Below are positions 8,667 to 18,391 of a stretch of DNA of 64,000 nt, one piece after another. This DNA is from Novosphingobium taihuense. Its GTDB lineage: Bacteria; Pseudomonadota; Alphaproteobacteria; Sphingomonadales; Sphingomonadaceae. A program made the position numbers and the translations under genes. The DNA lies in the NCBI RefSeq assembly GCF_007830315.1, contig NZ_VLKJ01000005.1:226121-290120 (forward strand), given 5' to 3'. Position 1 is the stretch's first letter, and each line of letters opens with the position of its first letter. Below the pieces are notes generated by a model that was not told the DNA's origin, made no database searches, and was given only the letters and a program-made list of their open reading frames with translations.

Positions 8667-9590
8667 TCAATCGTAGATCGGGCGCAGTTCGTTATCGAGG
8701 TAGTACCGGGTCATCGCCATTGAGGCGAGAAGATCGGGCGAACCGTCATACTCGATCGACATCCAGCCCTTGAACCCGTGCTCCTTGAGCGCGTGGTAAA
8801 GGCCCTTGAGATCGAGGTTGCCCATGCCCGGCTCCCAGAACCAGCGCGTGCCGTCGTCGGTGATTTCCGGGTCTTGCGAATAGCGCAGGCTGTCGGGCTG
8901 GGCGGACGATGCGGTGTCCTTCAGGTGGAACGTGCTGATCCGGTCGTGATAGTCGTTGTAGAAGGTCACCAAGTCCTCGCCCATGATCGAGATCTGGGCG
9001 GTGTCGATGCAATAATGTACCAGCTTCGGATCAGTGGATTCGATCAGTTCGCGGTGGTTGGGCAGGTTGATCGCGCAGAAGAATTCGTTGTGCAGGCCGA
9101 TCTTCACGCCCTTGTCGGTGGCATAGCGGCCGATCTCGTTCATCACCTTGGCGCACTGCTGCACTTCCTCGCGGCTCAATGGGCCGCAGCCGAAGTAGTT
9201 CTGCGTGGGGCAGGTGTTCATGTAAGTGCCGCCGAAGCGCACGATGGTGTCCACCGCCTCGCGGCCTGACTGCACGGCTTCATCGAAGTGGCCGGCATCG
9301 TGCGAGGCGTGGGCGCCATGGAACATGCCGATCACTTCGACGCCGCGATCCTTGGCAAAGGCGGTGAAGTTTTCGGGCGAACCAAACAGCGGCAGGATGT
9401 CGGCCATGTCCCACGGCGCGATCTCGATGCCGTTGAAGCCGAGCGCCGACTGGTACTTCAGGATGTTGTCCCAGTCAGAGTAGTAGGCGCTGTTGGTCTT
9501 GTCCTCGTAGTAGAAGTCGCGGAAGTTATCGATCTTCTTGAATGGGATCGACTTCCAGTGGCTCATGTTGGCGTATTGGATGTTGGGCAT
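8667..9590 (-). CDS. sugar phosphate isomerase/epimerase family TIM barrel (I)
   Basis: This 307-residue protein belongs to the xylose-isomerase-like TIM barrel family (AP endonuclease 2 fold). Likely metal ligands or neighbouring residues are the Glu of GIEIAPWD, the His and Glu of GLHNEFF, the Asp of HYCIDTAQ, the His of STFHLKDT and the Glu of MSIEYDG. Such enzymes isomerise or epimerise sugars, keto acids or inositol derivatives. ATG 9590 has GGAG about nine bases upstream; a TTG at 9611 that overlaps the previous stop is the alternative. It follows the paralogous gene at 9608, and the pair forms an operon. The substrate is unknown. Confidence 0.83.
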   Translation of the reverse strand: MPNIQYANMSHWKSIPFKKIDNFRDFYYEDKTNSAYYSDWDNILKYQSALGFNGIEIAPWDMADILPLFGSPENFTAFAKDRGVEVIGMFHGAHASHDAGHFDEAVQSGREAVDTIVRFGGTYMNTCPTQNYFGCGPLSREEVQQCAKVMNEIGRYATDKGVKIGLHNEFFCAINLPNHRELIESTDPKLVHYCIDTAQISIMGEDLVTFYNDYHDRISTFHLKDTASSAQPDSLRYSQDPEITDDGTRWFWEPGMGNLDLKGLYHALKEHGFKGWMSIEYDGSPDLLASMAMTRYYLDNELRPIYD

Positions 9591-9607
9591 TTCGGAAGGC
9601 TCCGGAA

Positions 9608-10558
9608 TCAAAGCTGGTTAAGCATGGCGCGCGTGCGCAGCAGGGCGCGGAACGGATCACGCGTCTGGCGGGCGCTGCATGTGACGGGGCCTGAATAGCC
9701 CAGCCTATCGAGCGTTGCGGCGATCGCGGCGAAATCGACCGAGCCGGTGCCGGGATCGCGGAACACCTGCGTGGCCTGGGGCTGCGGATGCTCGGGGTTC
9801 GGCGTCTTCCAGACATCTGCGCTGTCGGCAAAGCTGGTGTCGGTAAGGTGGACGCAGCCGATCCGGGCGATGTTGGCGGTGATGAACTGGACCGGGTCGA
9901 TCCCGGCGACGGTAAGGCTGGCGGTATCGACATCAAGGCCGACGCTTTCCCGCAGGCGCGCGAGCAGCGGCAGCACCCGTTCACCGCCGAACAGGCTCCA
10001 GTATTCGTTGCGCAGGACGAGCTTGACGCCAAGCTCTTCGGCCTTGGTCGCAAGGCCGCTCAACAGTTCAACCGTGCGATCGGTGAACATGTCGATCTGC
10101 GCGTCGATATCGGGGTGATACTGCCTGATGCGCCCGTAGTAGGGCGAGGGGCTGATCGCGAAGTAGTCCGCGCCAAGGTCTGCCGCATGGGCCAGCGCTT
10201 CACCGGCGAAGTGTCCCGATGCGCCGAAGTAGAAGTGGATGTTGTCGTTGCGCATGAACAGGTTGGGATCGAAGGTCACGCCGCTGACGCGCTCGATCCC
10301 GCTCCTCGACAGCACTTCGCGGTACTGGGCGGCGCTGGTGTATTTGGTGTTGATGCAATAGCGGTTCATCGGCACGCCACTGCGCCCGCCGAACTGCCAC
10401 ACCGGCTCATAGGGGATCTCGATCGAGGAGAACCCTGCCGTGGCGATCAGCGGGTAGAGTTCCTCCCAGAAGTATTTGCTTTCGAACCGGTTGCGGTTCG
10501 GCTCCTGATAGTGGCGATTGATAAGGTCGAGGCTTATCGCGAAGTCTTTGGGATTCAT
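9608..10558 (-). CDS. sugar phosphate isomerase/epimerase family TIM barrel (II)
   Basis: This 316-residue protein has the same fold as its downstream neighbour, with SIEIPYEPVWQ at strand 1-2, LRNEYWS, GLDVDTASLTV and CVHLTDTS as the metal-binding segments. ATG 10558 opens a two-gene operon that ends at the terminator near 8628. The 277 bases upstream (10559-10835) contain no gene and no copy of the palindrome seen elsewhere. The enzyme probably acts with gene I on a hydroxylated cyclic or sugar-like intermediate. That is inferred only from fold and pairing. Confidence 0.82.
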   Translation of the reverse strand: MNPKDFAISLDLINRHYQEPNRNRFESKYFWEELYPLIATAGFSSIEIPYEPVWQFGGRSGVPMNRYCINTKYTSAAQYREVLSRSGIERVSGVTFDPNLFMRNDNIHFYFGASGHFAGEALAHAADLGADYFAISPSPYYGRIRQYHPDIDAQIDMFTDRTVELLSGLATKAEELGVKLVLRNEYWSLFGGERVLPLLARLRESVGLDVDTASLTVAGIDPVQFITANIARIGCVHLTDTSFADSADVWKTPNPEHPQPQATQVFRDPGTGSVDFAAIAATLDRLGYSGPVTCSARQTRDPFRALLRTRAMLNQL

Positions 10559-10835
10559 GGGTCAACCTTCTGGCGTGCTTCTGGCGTTCCTGGGCCGCAG
10601 TCGCGGCAGCGGCGTTCGTGCAGAAACGGGAAGCGGGGGGCCGAGGGCGAGGCGCAGCCGTCCATGCCAGCAAATACGCTGACGCATGATGCCATCAAAG
10701 ATGCTGACCTTGACGCCGCAGACACAGGATCCGTTTCCCATTCCACGGCCCCGACGCGCACGCGCGCTCGTTTGCCTGGCGAAGTTCGTCTTCGCTACTT
10801 TATGGAATCATCATTCGCATATTGGCGCGGGGAGA

Positions 10836-12161
10836 TCAACCGGTGCGGCTGTGGAATGCAGCGTGTGTGCTTTTACCCGCAATGGCATAGAGCAGGCTTG
10901 ATATCAGCACACAGGGGATCGCGACCAGTGCGATGGACCAGCCCACCATGGCAGGGTTGCCAAACAGCCGTTCGGTGATCGTAGCGACGAGGAGGGGGCC
11001 CAGCGTTGCGCCGAGCAGGGTGTTGAGCACCAGCGTCAACGAGATGGCGCTGCCGCGCATGTTGGCCGGGACCAGCGTCTGCAAGGTGGCGAACATGACC
11101 GTGCCGACGCAGGCGAAGACCGCATTGGACGAGGCTACGAGGACGGCTGCCAGGCGCGGATCGGGGGCCAGCACGGCGAGTGCCGAAGGGATCGCGCATA
11201 ACGGGGCGAGGGTGAGGATGGTAAAGCGGGCACCGGTTCTGCCGCGTTGCATGGCGCGATCGAGCAGGTAGCCGCCGAGCAACGGGCCGGTCGCTGAAAA
11301 GGCCATCGCGAAGGGGCCGAGCCATGTGCCGAGGAAGGCCGGGCTGACGCCATAGCCGCGCAGGAGCAGGGTTGGCGTCCATGCGCCCGCTCCATAGGCG
11401 GCGGTGAAGCAGATCGCGAAAGCCAGGTAGAGCGGCACGGTGAGCCCGCGATTGGCCCATAGCCATTGCAGTTCGGCCTTGCCCGCCACGCCCTTGGCCG
11501 AAGCTGGAATGGATGCGCCCTTGCGTTCGGGTTCGCGGGTGAGGAGCGCCATCGCCGCGGCGACGCCGATGCCGCCTGCACCGAACAGGACGAAAGCGAC
11601 GCGCCACGGGGCCAGCGCCTCGAGCAATGGCAGCCCTGTGAAGGCACCTTGCGCAGCGTGGGTCAGGACTAGGCCGGTGAGCACAATGGCAAGGCCGTTC
11701 GCAAGGCCCTGTCCCATCATGTAGAGGCTGATCGGACGGCCCCGCCGCTCTGGCGGGAACAGGTCCGCGATCAACGAGATGGCGCACGGACCGAGCGCGG
11801 CTTCGCCAAGGCCGACCATCAGCCGCGCGGCGAAGAGCGAGCCGAACCCCTGGGCAAGGCCGCTGGCGATGGTGGCAAGGCTCCACAACCCGATGCCGGT
11901 GGCGACGAGATGCTTGCGCGAGACGCGGTCTGCCAGCAGGCCCATCGGCATGCCCATGATCGCGTAGAACAGGCCGAATGCGAGCCCCTGCAGCAGGGCG
12001 ACCTGTTCATCGCCGATGCCGATGTCCTGCCGCACCGGATCGACGACGATGGCGAGCACGCCACGGTCGATCACCGAGAACACGCCCGCAAGGAACAGCA
12101 AGGTGACCATCCCCCACGCATGCGCAGGGGATGGCCAACGGGTCTGATCGGGCGCGCTCAC
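10836..12161 (-). CDS. MFS transporter, spinster-like family
   Basis: This 441-residue, twelve-segment carrier has FSVIDRGVLAIVVDPVRQDI in the first segment and GLLADRVSRK in the first loop, the pattern of spinster-type MFS proteins common in sphingomonads. The start is a GTG at 12161 whose GTGA overlaps the stop of the kinase gene, indicating translational coupling; ATG 12110 is a shorter alternative. It is the last gene of the hydrolase - kinase - transporter operon running from 13997. Such carriers usually move organic acids or amphiphilic molecules; the substrate is not evident. Confidence 0.83.
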   Translation of the reverse strand: MSAPDQTRWPSPAHAWGMVTLLFLAGVFSVIDRGVLAIVVDPVRQDIGIGDEQVALLQGLAFGLFYAIMGMPMGLLADRVSRKHLVATGIGLWSLATIASGLAQGFGSLFAARLMVGLGEAALGPCAISLIADLFPPERRGRPISLYMMGQGLANGLAIVLTGLVLTHAAQGAFTGLPLLEALAPWRVAFVLFGAGGIGVAAAMALLTREPERKGASIPASAKGVAGKAELQWLWANRGLTVPLYLAFAICFTAAYGAGAWTPTLLLRGYGVSPAFLGTWLGPFAMAFSATGPLLGGYLLDRAMQRGRTGARFTILTLAPLCAIPSALAVLAPDPRLAAVLVASSNAVFACVGTVMFATLQTLVPANMRGSAISLTLVLNTLLGATLGPLLVATITERLFGNPAMVGWSIALVAIPCVLISSLLYAIAGKSTHAAFHSRTG

Positions 12162-13174
12162 AGGAGGCCTGCGGTGCGGGCTCGGGTCTTGATGTAATCG
12201 CCCAGCCAATCGAGATTGCGGAAGCGCAGCGTGCCGCGCCCGACGGCGGTGGAGCTGTGCGCCATTCCGGCGACAAGCCGCAGGGCCTTTGCCATGAGGA
12301 ACAGCTCGCCCGCCTCGACCTCTTCCGGGGTAAAGGGGCGCACCGACTGGTAGCCGTCCTCGAACGCAGTGCCATTGGCCGGGTCGAAGCCGTAGAACAG
12401 GTTGCCCCAGACGAAGTTCTTCACGTCCTGCATCAGGAAGTCTTCACCGGCTGCATCGAAATCGAGCAGGGTGATCGCGCCATCGTCTGCCACGTGGACG
12501 TTGGAGGGGTGGAAATCACGGTGGCATACGCCGAGCGGGACTTTGCCCGAGGCGGCAAGCTCGTCGAGCCGCTTGTCGAGGTTGGCGGCAATGATCGGGT
12601 AGTCGTGCAGGTCGTCTGGCCGGTCATAGACGAAGTCGACCAGCGCGGGCATGCAGATGTTGTAGTCCTTCGCCGTTTTGGTGGTGAAGCGGTGGTCAGA
12701 TCCCGCCCATTCGTAACCGGCAAGGTGCATGCGGGCGAAGGCCGCGCCGATGCGGTGGGCGGTTTCGGTGGAGAGGCGCTCACCGAATTTTACGCCGGGT
12801 GCCCAGTCGTACATGGCAACAGCCCGGACGCCTTCGGGGGTATCGGCCCTGAAGTACAGGGCGCCATCGTGCTGCGGCACGGCGACCGAGGCGGGGAAGC
12901 TGCGGCTGCGCAGGAAATCGAGAAAGCCCAGCTCATAGGCGACGTCATCGGGATCGCGGTACGTCTTGCGCCAGACGCGCAGGGCGTACTTCGCGATCTC
13001 GTCCTGCACGAGATAGACATCGTTCATCCCGCGATAGAGCAGGAAGCAAGTGACATCGCCGCTGACAGGATAGCGGGCGCGGACCTGTGCCGCGATCCAG
13101 TCCGGGTGGAGGACGGAGTGGGACACCTGCGCGGTCGGCAGGTGGGTTTCAGTCGAGAAAAGAGCGTATTTCAT
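12158..13174 (-). CDS. phosphotransferase, APH/choline-kinase fold
   Basis: This 338-residue kinase-fold protein has the catalytic loop GVCHRDFHPSNVHV (near residue 205) and the metal-binding LLDFDAAG about 15 residues later. This is the aminoglycoside phosphotransferase / homoserine kinase II family, which phosphorylates hydroxyl groups of small molecules with ATP. In a catabolic operon an aminoglycoside is an unlikely substrate; a sugar, amino alcohol or hydroxy acid is more plausible. The start is ATG 13174, overlapping the hydrolase gene by 26 bases; the much longer upstream frame is only the antisense shadow of the hydrolase. Confidence 0.82.
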   Translation of the reverse strand: MKYALFSTETHLPTAQVSHSVLHPDWIAAQVRARYPVSGDVTCFLLYRGMNDVYLVQDEIAKYALRVWRKTYRDPDDVAYELGFLDFLRSRSFPASVAVPQHDGALYFRADTPEGVRAVAMYDWAPGVKFGERLSTETAHRIGAAFARMHLAGYEWAGSDHRFTTKTAKDYNICMPALVDFVYDRPDDLHDYPIIAANLDKRLDELAASGKVPLGVCHRDFHPSNVHVADDGAITLLDFDAAGEDFLMQDVKNFVWGNLFYGFDPANGTAFEDGYQSVRPFTPEEVEAGELFLMAKALRLVAGMAHSSTAVGRGTLRFRNLDWLGDYIKTRARTAGLL

Positions 13175-13997
13175 GGGCCAGTATCTCCGGCGCGATATCG
13201 AATATGTCGCGGTCGAGATCGGGCAATTCCCGCACGACCGCATCGGACAGGAGCTGCGCGGCCTCGAGCGAGACGGCGCGCAGATCCTCGGCGGGTTGCA
13301 GGACCAGGACCGGGCAGGGGACGAGAGACAGGCGGGCAAAATCCCACCCCCACACGCCCTTGTATGCCCATGAGAAGCGATCGAGTACGCCGGCCTTGTC
13401 GGCAAAGTTCAGCACGGCCTTGGCCAGCGGCACCTGTTTGTCACGCGAGGTGACGACATAGGTCCACAGGCGCTGGAGCAGGTCAATGATGACCTTTCCT
13501 TCCTCATCCGGGGCGGGGAATTCCTCGGCCTGGGCCAGCTTTGCCGCGCGGGTTGGCGCATCGTACATCGGGATGCCGGTCATCACCGTCTTGCGCACCG
13601 TCTCTGGGCGCAGGATGGCGAGTTCCGCTGCAAGCAGGGCGCCGGTGTGGAAGCCGTAGAGATCGACGGTTTCCAGCCCGAGCGCATCCAGAGCATCGCT
13701 GAACGCCGCCGCATAACCTGCCATGCCCGCCGGTGCAGGGGGCGCATCCGACATGCCGTATCCCGGCGTATCGAAGGCATAGACCCTGTGGGTGGTGGCG
13801 AGGTGGGCGATCAGCTGTTCGTACTCGAAGCTTGAGGACGGGTTCTGGTGCAGCAGGACGATGGCAGGCTTGCCCGAGAGGATCGTCTCATCATCAGGTC
13901 CTGCGGTGCGGAAATGCATGTGGCCGAACCGGCAGGCAGTATAGCCGCGCCTGATGAAGCGCGGGTTCGGCGGTTTCGAGGCGGGACCTTGCATCAT
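13149..13997 (-). CDS. alpha/beta hydrolase with non-serine nucleophile elbow
   Basis: This 282-residue protein has the alpha/beta hydrolase fold: oxyanion strand VLLHQNPSSS, FDTPGYGMSD, elbow LYGFHTGALLA, acid strand LVLQPAEDL. At the elbow the usual G-x-Ser-x-G is G-F-His-Thr-G, and the expected C-terminal catalytic His region reads LPDLDRDIFDI with no His. It is therefore not a standard serine hydrolase; it may use another residue or be a lyase or isomerase. The gene opens the operon that continues into the kinase and MFS genes and lies 50 bases from a palindromic site at 14048. The hydrolase at 57523-58866 has a similar elbow. Confidence 0.82.
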   Translation of the reverse strand: MMQGPASKPPNPRFIRRGYTACRFGHMHFRTAGPDDETILSGKPAIVLLHQNPSSSFEYEQLIAHLATTHRVYAFDTPGYGMSDAPPAPAGMAGYAAAFSDALDALGLETVDLYGFHTGALLAAELAILRPETVRKTVMTGIPMYDAPTRAAKLAQAEEFPAPDEEGKVIIDLLQRLWTYVVTSRDKQVPLAKAVLNFADKAGVLDRFSWAYKGVWGWDFARLSLVPCPVLVLQPAEDLRAVSLEAAQLLSDAVVRELPDLDRDIFDIAPEILAHEIRSFLD

Positions 13998-14047
13998 CGC
14001 TGATGAGGATGCCTGCCTTGTGCGTGGCAGCGCAGCCCATCCGCGTT

Positions 14048-14066
14048 TTGTCCGCAGGGCGGAGAG
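14048..14066. promoter_or_regulatory. palindromic operator-like site, TTGTCCG-N5-CGGAGAG
   Basis: The arms TTGTCCG and CGGAGAG flank CAGGG, 50 bases upstream of the hydrolase start at 13997. The core TCCG-N5-CGGA is exact. Confidence 0.55.
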
Positions 14067-14074
14067 CGCACAGC

Positions 14075-14105
14075 AAAAGGGGCGGCGCAGATGATGCGCC
14101 GCCCC
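14075..14105 (-). terminator. rho-independent terminator of TonB receptor I
   Basis: On the minus strand the perfect stem GGGGCGGCGCA / TGCGCCGCCCC with a 5-base loop is followed by TTTT. It lies just downstream of the receptor stop at 14137. Confidence 0.85.
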
Positions 14106-14136
14106 TGATGAAAGCCGGGCCGGATGGCCGGGATGA

Positions 14137-16701
14137 TCAGAACTTGTAGTGTCCGCGAATGCCGAAGGTGCGAAGTTCAGGCAGACCTACGTTGAGATAG
14201 CCGAACGCTGCGCTCGACAGGGCAAACGAGGGTTCGAGGAAGTTGTTCTGCGCGACCGAGGTATAGTTCTTGTCGTTGAACAGGTTGGTGACGAAGCCTT
14301 CCAGCCCGAAATCCCCCTTGGTGAAGCCGATGCGGGCATTCACCTGCGTGCGGCCCTTGATCCAGGTGAGGTTCGCCGGATCGACGAACTGGCGTGACTT
14401 GTAGGAGAAGTCGGCGCGCATGAACCACGTGCTGTCATCGCCAAGATTGCCGGTGTACTGCGCGCCGAGGTTTGCCGAGTACTTCGAGGTCAGCGGCAAC
14501 TGGTTGCCCTTGAAGCCATCGCCGGTCACGCCGGTGAGGCGCGTGATCGCGGGGTCGGCGAAGGAGCGGATCGCACTGTCGTTGATCGCGCCCGAGGCGT
14601 TGATGGTGAGGCCGTCGACCGGTTCGGCATTGATGTCGAGCTCGAAGCCGCGCACCTGCGTCTTGCCGGTGTTGGCCACGCCGCTGACGATCGAGGGCAC
14701 GGCGTTGGGAACGGTGGTATCGAGGAAGATGACCGAACGGTTGTTGTGCTGGTCCGTCCAGTCCGCGACATAGGCGGCTGCAGTCACATAGAGCCGGCCG
14801 TCGAGGAACTTGCCCTTCAGACCCACTTCGTAGTTGGTAAGCTTTTCAGGCTTCACGATTACGCCAAGACCGATGCCCTGTGCCGCAGCGAATTCACCCG
14901 GCGAGCCCGACAGGAACTGCGTGTTGAATGAGCTGAGCGAGACGTTTGCGGCCTTCGACCACGAGGCATAGACCATCACGTCGGGCGTCACGTCATAGTT
15001 GACGATGACGCGCGGCATGAAATTGTCGAACGTCTTGGCGAAGAAGGTAGAGAGCGGGGCAAACGTGCCCGAGGGCAGGCCATAGGTGCTGGCTGCAGCC
15101 GCACCGATGGTCAGCGGGCGACCGCCGACGGCAGCATAGACCTTGTCACGCTGCCATCGACCTTCTGCACTGATGTTCAGCGCCTCGGTCACGTCATAGC
15201 TGACGCTGCCAAAGATGCCCCAGGTTTCTGCGCGGGCGGGCGGTGTGAGCGTGCCTGCCGAGCGCGTGCCGTTGAACTGCTCTTCGTTGAAGACGCTCAG
15301 CAGGGCGCCGTTCGATTTCGTATCGAGGTAGCTGCCACCGAGCATCGCCTTCAACGCACCGCCCTTGTCGTAGGACACGCGCATTTCCTGCGAGAAGTCC
15401 TTGTTGCGGCGCTCCACAAGGAACGGGAAGGTCCAGTAGGTGCGCAGGCCGTTGGTCGGGGTAGCAACCGGGTTACGCAGTGCCGAACTGTCGTAGTTGT
15501 CGAGATCGGCGAGCTGCGAATAGACCTCGTTGTTGTAGCCCGTGAGGGAAGACAGGGTCAGGCCGGTGTCGCCCAGCTCGTAGTCGACGTTGAGGTGGAG
15601 GTGGTAATACTGGCGGACGAGGCCGTAACCGCGAGCGCCCTTCTTCGGATCGATGATGCGCAGATCGGTGCGATCAAGAATGCGCGCGAGCAGCGCATCC
15701 TCAAGCGTGTTCTGTGCCGGGCTGAAGCCAGCGGGCAAGGCCGGAGCCGCGCCGCAGATGAACGGATTGGCGCCGTTGAGCGTGCAGTTGGCAAGGCCTG
15801 GCACGATCACCGTGCCGTTGGTGTTGCCACTGCGGAACGGTATGTTGACGCTGCCGTTGTTGGCGCGGATTTCGTAGGCCGAGAGCATGCCCTGTGCCGA
15901 GGGGCCATCATCATCCTCGGAATACATGCCCATCGCCTTGATCGTCAGCTGCGAAGACGGTGTCAACTCGAGCTGCAAGGTTCCGGTGTGGGTCTGCTGG
16001 TCGCCCAGGGTCTGGTTCCGATTGGCAGCGTTGCGATAGGAGCCATCCTTCGAGAAGGCACGGCCGGTGATGCGGAAGCTCAACAGATCGCGCACAATCG
16101 GGCCTTCGAGTGCGGCAGACACGTCGAAGTTGCTGCGAGTGCCGCCCATGGCCGAGATCGAACCGCCAAAATCCTTACCCGGCGACTTGGTGACAACGTT
16201 GATGGCGCCGGCAAATGCATTTCGGCCGAAATAGGCGTTCTGCGGCCCCTTCAGCAGTTCGATGCGGGCAGGATCGATCACCGCATTGAGCGCGGTGGAC
16301 GATGCGACGGGCACACCATCGATGAAGCTGGCGGTAAGCGTCGAGGTGGTTGTCGACGGGGTCATGCCGCGTAGCGAGATCTGCTGGAACGAGCGGTCAT
16401 TGCGGCCCGAGTTTACGTTCGAGACGTTGATGCCGGGCGTGTTGAGAACGACGTCGTTGACCGAGGTGATACCGCGCTTCTCGATGTCCTGACTGCTCAG
16501 GGCGGAGATGGCGATCGGCGTTTCCAGCAGGCTTTCCTCACGCTTGCGCGCGGTGACCGTGATCACGCTGAGGCCACCATCCTCTTCGGCGGCCTGCGGC
16601 TCGGATTCTGCGGCGAAGGTGACCTGCGGCAAGGCGATCGCCGTGCTGGCAAGTGCAATGGACATTACGGTCAGCGAAGGCGACTTCAAGTAACGCTTCA
16701 T
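14137..16701 (-). CDS. TonB-dependent receptor (I)
   Basis: This 854-residue outer-membrane receptor has a signal peptide (MKRYLKSPSLTVMSIALAS to VTFAAE), a TonB-box region (SVITVTARKREESLL), a plug domain (ISLRGMTPSTT, FIDGVPVAS, ELLKGPQNAYFGRN) and a beta barrel ending in HYKF with a terminal Phe. Such receptors import large or scarce substrates using energy from TonB. GGGGGA precedes ATG 16701. It is transcribed alone and has its own terminator. It closely resembles receptor II at 21905, including the unusual KGPQ-x-AYFGRN plug motif, so the two probably recognise related ligands. The ligand is unknown. Confidence 0.93.
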   Translation of the reverse strand: MKRYLKSPSLTVMSIALASTAIALPQVTFAAESEPQAAEEDGGLSVITVTARKREESLLETPIAISALSSQDIEKRGITSVNDVVLNTPGINVSNVNSGRNDRSFQQISLRGMTPSTTTSTLTASFIDGVPVASSTALNAVIDPARIELLKGPQNAYFGRNAFAGAINVVTKSPGKDFGGSISAMGGTRSNFDVSAALEGPIVRDLLSFRITGRAFSKDGSYRNAANRNQTLGDQQTHTGTLQLELTPSSQLTIKAMGMYSEDDDGPSAQGMLSAYEIRANNGSVNIPFRSGNTNGTVIVPGLANCTLNGANPFICGAAPALPAGFSPAQNTLEDALLARILDRTDLRIIDPKKGARGYGLVRQYYHLHLNVDYELGDTGLTLSSLTGYNNEVYSQLADLDNYDSSALRNPVATPTNGLRTYWTFPFLVERRNKDFSQEMRVSYDKGGALKAMLGGSYLDTKSNGALLSVFNEEQFNGTRSAGTLTPPARAETWGIFGSVSYDVTEALNISAEGRWQRDKVYAAVGGRPLTIGAAAASTYGLPSGTFAPLSTFFAKTFDNFMPRVIVNYDVTPDVMVYASWSKAANVSLSSFNTQFLSGSPGEFAAAQGIGLGVIVKPEKLTNYEVGLKGKFLDGRLYVTAAAYVADWTDQHNNRSVIFLDTTVPNAVPSIVSGVANTGKTQVRGFELDINAEPVDGLTINASGAINDSAIRSFADPAITRLTGVTGDGFKGNQLPLTSKYSANLGAQYTGNLGDDSTWFMRADFSYKSRQFVDPANLTWIKGRTQVNARIGFTKGDFGLEGFVTNLFNDKNYTSVAQNNFLEPSFALSSAAFGYLNVGLPELRTFGIRGHYKF

Positions 16702-17020
16702 ATTTCCCCCTGTCCGGCAAAGATATGATTCATTGCCGCGTGAATTCGTACCGGAAAGTCCCGGTTTTTCCCTGTAGTGAAGCAGTATAGATGCCGAACG
16801 ACTATATTGAGCCGCGACGATGGCAGGCTGCTTTCGGATACGCAGGCTTCATCCTATCAAGCCCATTCACAACGCCGAGCGTAGCGAATATCCGCCAATC
16901 GGAGACTCCGCCTTACGATTGCCGGTGGCGGGAAAGGCACGGCAGGCTCCGTCTGACCAAGGGCATTGTCACGCGGAAGCCCCTTCCGATGCAGGCCTTG
17001 CGGATGGGGAGTTCGGCATA
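16702..17020. other. divergent intergenic region between TonB receptor I and GPH carrier
   Basis: I find no convincing gene in these 319 bases; an open frame that enters from 16820 is an upstream extension of the carrier frame without the family's features. The region must carry both promoters. The left part is richer in A and T (around 16725-16810), and a palindromic site lies at 16888-16906. I do not assign -35/-10 boxes. Confidence 0.6.
16888..16906. promoter_or_regulatory. palindromic operator-like site, ATATCCG-N5-CGGAGAC
   Basis: The exact core TCCG-N5-CGGA has spacer CCAAT. It lies 114 bases before the GPH carrier start and 186 before the TonB receptor start. Confidence 0.5.
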
Positions 17021-18391
17021 ATGCTGCTTGCGAATCAATCGGATGGTGCGTCAGGACTTGGCCGGGCGACGAAGGCCGGGTTTGCCTTGGGGCAAGTGGC
17101 GGGACAGCTGTTTCGCGATGCGCCGTCGCTGTTGCTTCTTTTTTACCTGACGAATGTGATGGGCATCGCGCCCGCCATCGCCGGGGCGGCGATTTTCGTG
17201 CCGAAGGTGGTGTTCGGCGTAATCTTCGACTTGTGGATCGGAGTCGCATCCGACCGCATGGCCGCGCGCTTTCCCCGGCGCCAGTGGCTGCTGGTTGGCG
17301 GCATTGCCGCGCCATTTGCCATGCTCGGGCCCTTTGCCGTGCCCGAGGCGGCAATGATGGTGCAGGTAGCGTGGGTCTTTGTCACGTTCAGCGCGTACAT
17401 GGCAGTCTATTCGACGTTTTCGGTGCCGTATCTTGCGCAGTTTGCCGAAATGTCGTCCGACCCGGTGGAACGTACCGAACTGATGGGGTGGAAGCACGGG
17501 TTCACCGGTCTGGGTGTGCTTCTCTCGTCCTCGTTCGCACCGATGCTGGTCAACCGGCTGGGCATGGACCGGCAGGGGCATCTGATCACGATGGTCGTCC
17601 TCGGACTGATCGCGATGACCTGCCTGCTGGTTGCGTGGCGCTTTGCGGCGCGGATCCGCGAGCCCGGAGGCGCGGCAAAGGCCTTTGCCATACGTGACCT
17701 GCCGCGTGCCTTTGCCGACAGGCGCTTTGCCGTGCTGTGCCTTTCAGCGGTGGTGATGACGGTGGGGGCCGGGATCTCCTATGCCGGGTTTCCCTTCTTC
17801 GTGAAGTACGCGATGGCACGGCCCGAGCCCTTGCACGACATCGGCGTGATGTCGGCAATCATGGCGGTGGCGGTCATGGCGGGATCGCCGCTGTGGGTGA
17901 TGGTGGCCAAACGCATAGGCAAGAAGCAGACATACGTGATCGCGGCGAGCGGGCACGGTCTGGTTACGCTGCTGTGGGGGCAGATGGCGCACGTGCCGAT
18001 GCCAGTTGCGTGGGCGTTGGCAGCTATCATGGCTGCGTGCAACGCGGGATGGGGGACCATTGTGCTATCGCTGCTTTCGGACTGCATTGCACATGCACGC
18101 GACGAACACGGCGAGAATCGGGCGGGCACCTATTCCGCGATCTGGTCGGTGATCGAGAAAGCCGGGATCGCACTGGGCGGGACGCTGGTGGTTGGCGCTA
18201 TCCTCTCGGCATGGGGATTCGATGCGGCTGCGGCGCGGGCCGGGGTGGCACAATCTGCCGAAGCGATTGCGGGGACGGTCATGGCCTATTCGGTGGTGCC
18301 GGGCGTGACCAAGCTGATCGCTGCGCTGATCATCTGGCGCTTCGTGCATGAAAAGCCGCAAACAGAAGAAGGAACATTGGCCCATGCGTGA
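17021..18391 (+). CDS. MFS transporter, GPH (MelB-like) family (I)
   Basis: This 456-residue carrier of the glycoside-pentoside-hexuronide:cation symporter type (MFS_2) has FRDAPSLLLLFYLTN in segment 1-2, FDLWIGVASDRM in the first loop and a long C-terminal half with twelve hydrophobic segments in all. GPH carriers take up glycosides or uronides, and sphingomonads have many of unknown specificity. ATG 17021 has GGGGAG nine bases upstream. It is the first gene of a three-gene operon with the Gfo/Idh oxidoreductase and the SUMF1-like protein and is paralogous to the carrier at 44307. Confidence 0.85.
   Translation: MLLANQSDGASGLGRATKAGFALGQVAGQLFRDAPSLLLLFYLTNVMGIAPAIAGAAIFVPKVVFGVIFDLWIGVASDRMAARFPRRQWLLVGGIAAPFAMLGPFAVPEAAMMVQVAWVFVTFSAYMAVYSTFSVPYLAQFAEMSSDPVERTELMGWKHGFTGLGVLLSSSFAPMLVNRLGMDRQGHLITMVVLGLIAMTCLLVAWRFAARIREPGGAAKAFAIRDLPRAFADRRFAVLCLSAVVMTVGAGISYAGFPFFVKYAMARPEPLHDIGVMSAIMAVAVMAGSPLWVMVAKRIGKKQTYVIAASGHGLVTLLWGQMAHVPMPVAWALAAIMAACNAGWGTIVLSLLSDCIAHARDEHGENRAGTYSAIWSVIEKAGIALGGTLVVGAILSAWGFDAAAARAGVAQSAEAIAGTVMAYSVVPGVTKLIAALIIWRFVHEKPQTEEGTLAHA

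Noticed and set aside
12158..13174. Antibiotic resistance (aminoglycoside phosphotransferase)
   Set aside because: The fold is shared by many small-molecule kinases, and the gene is coupled to a hydrolase and a carrier in a catabolic operon.
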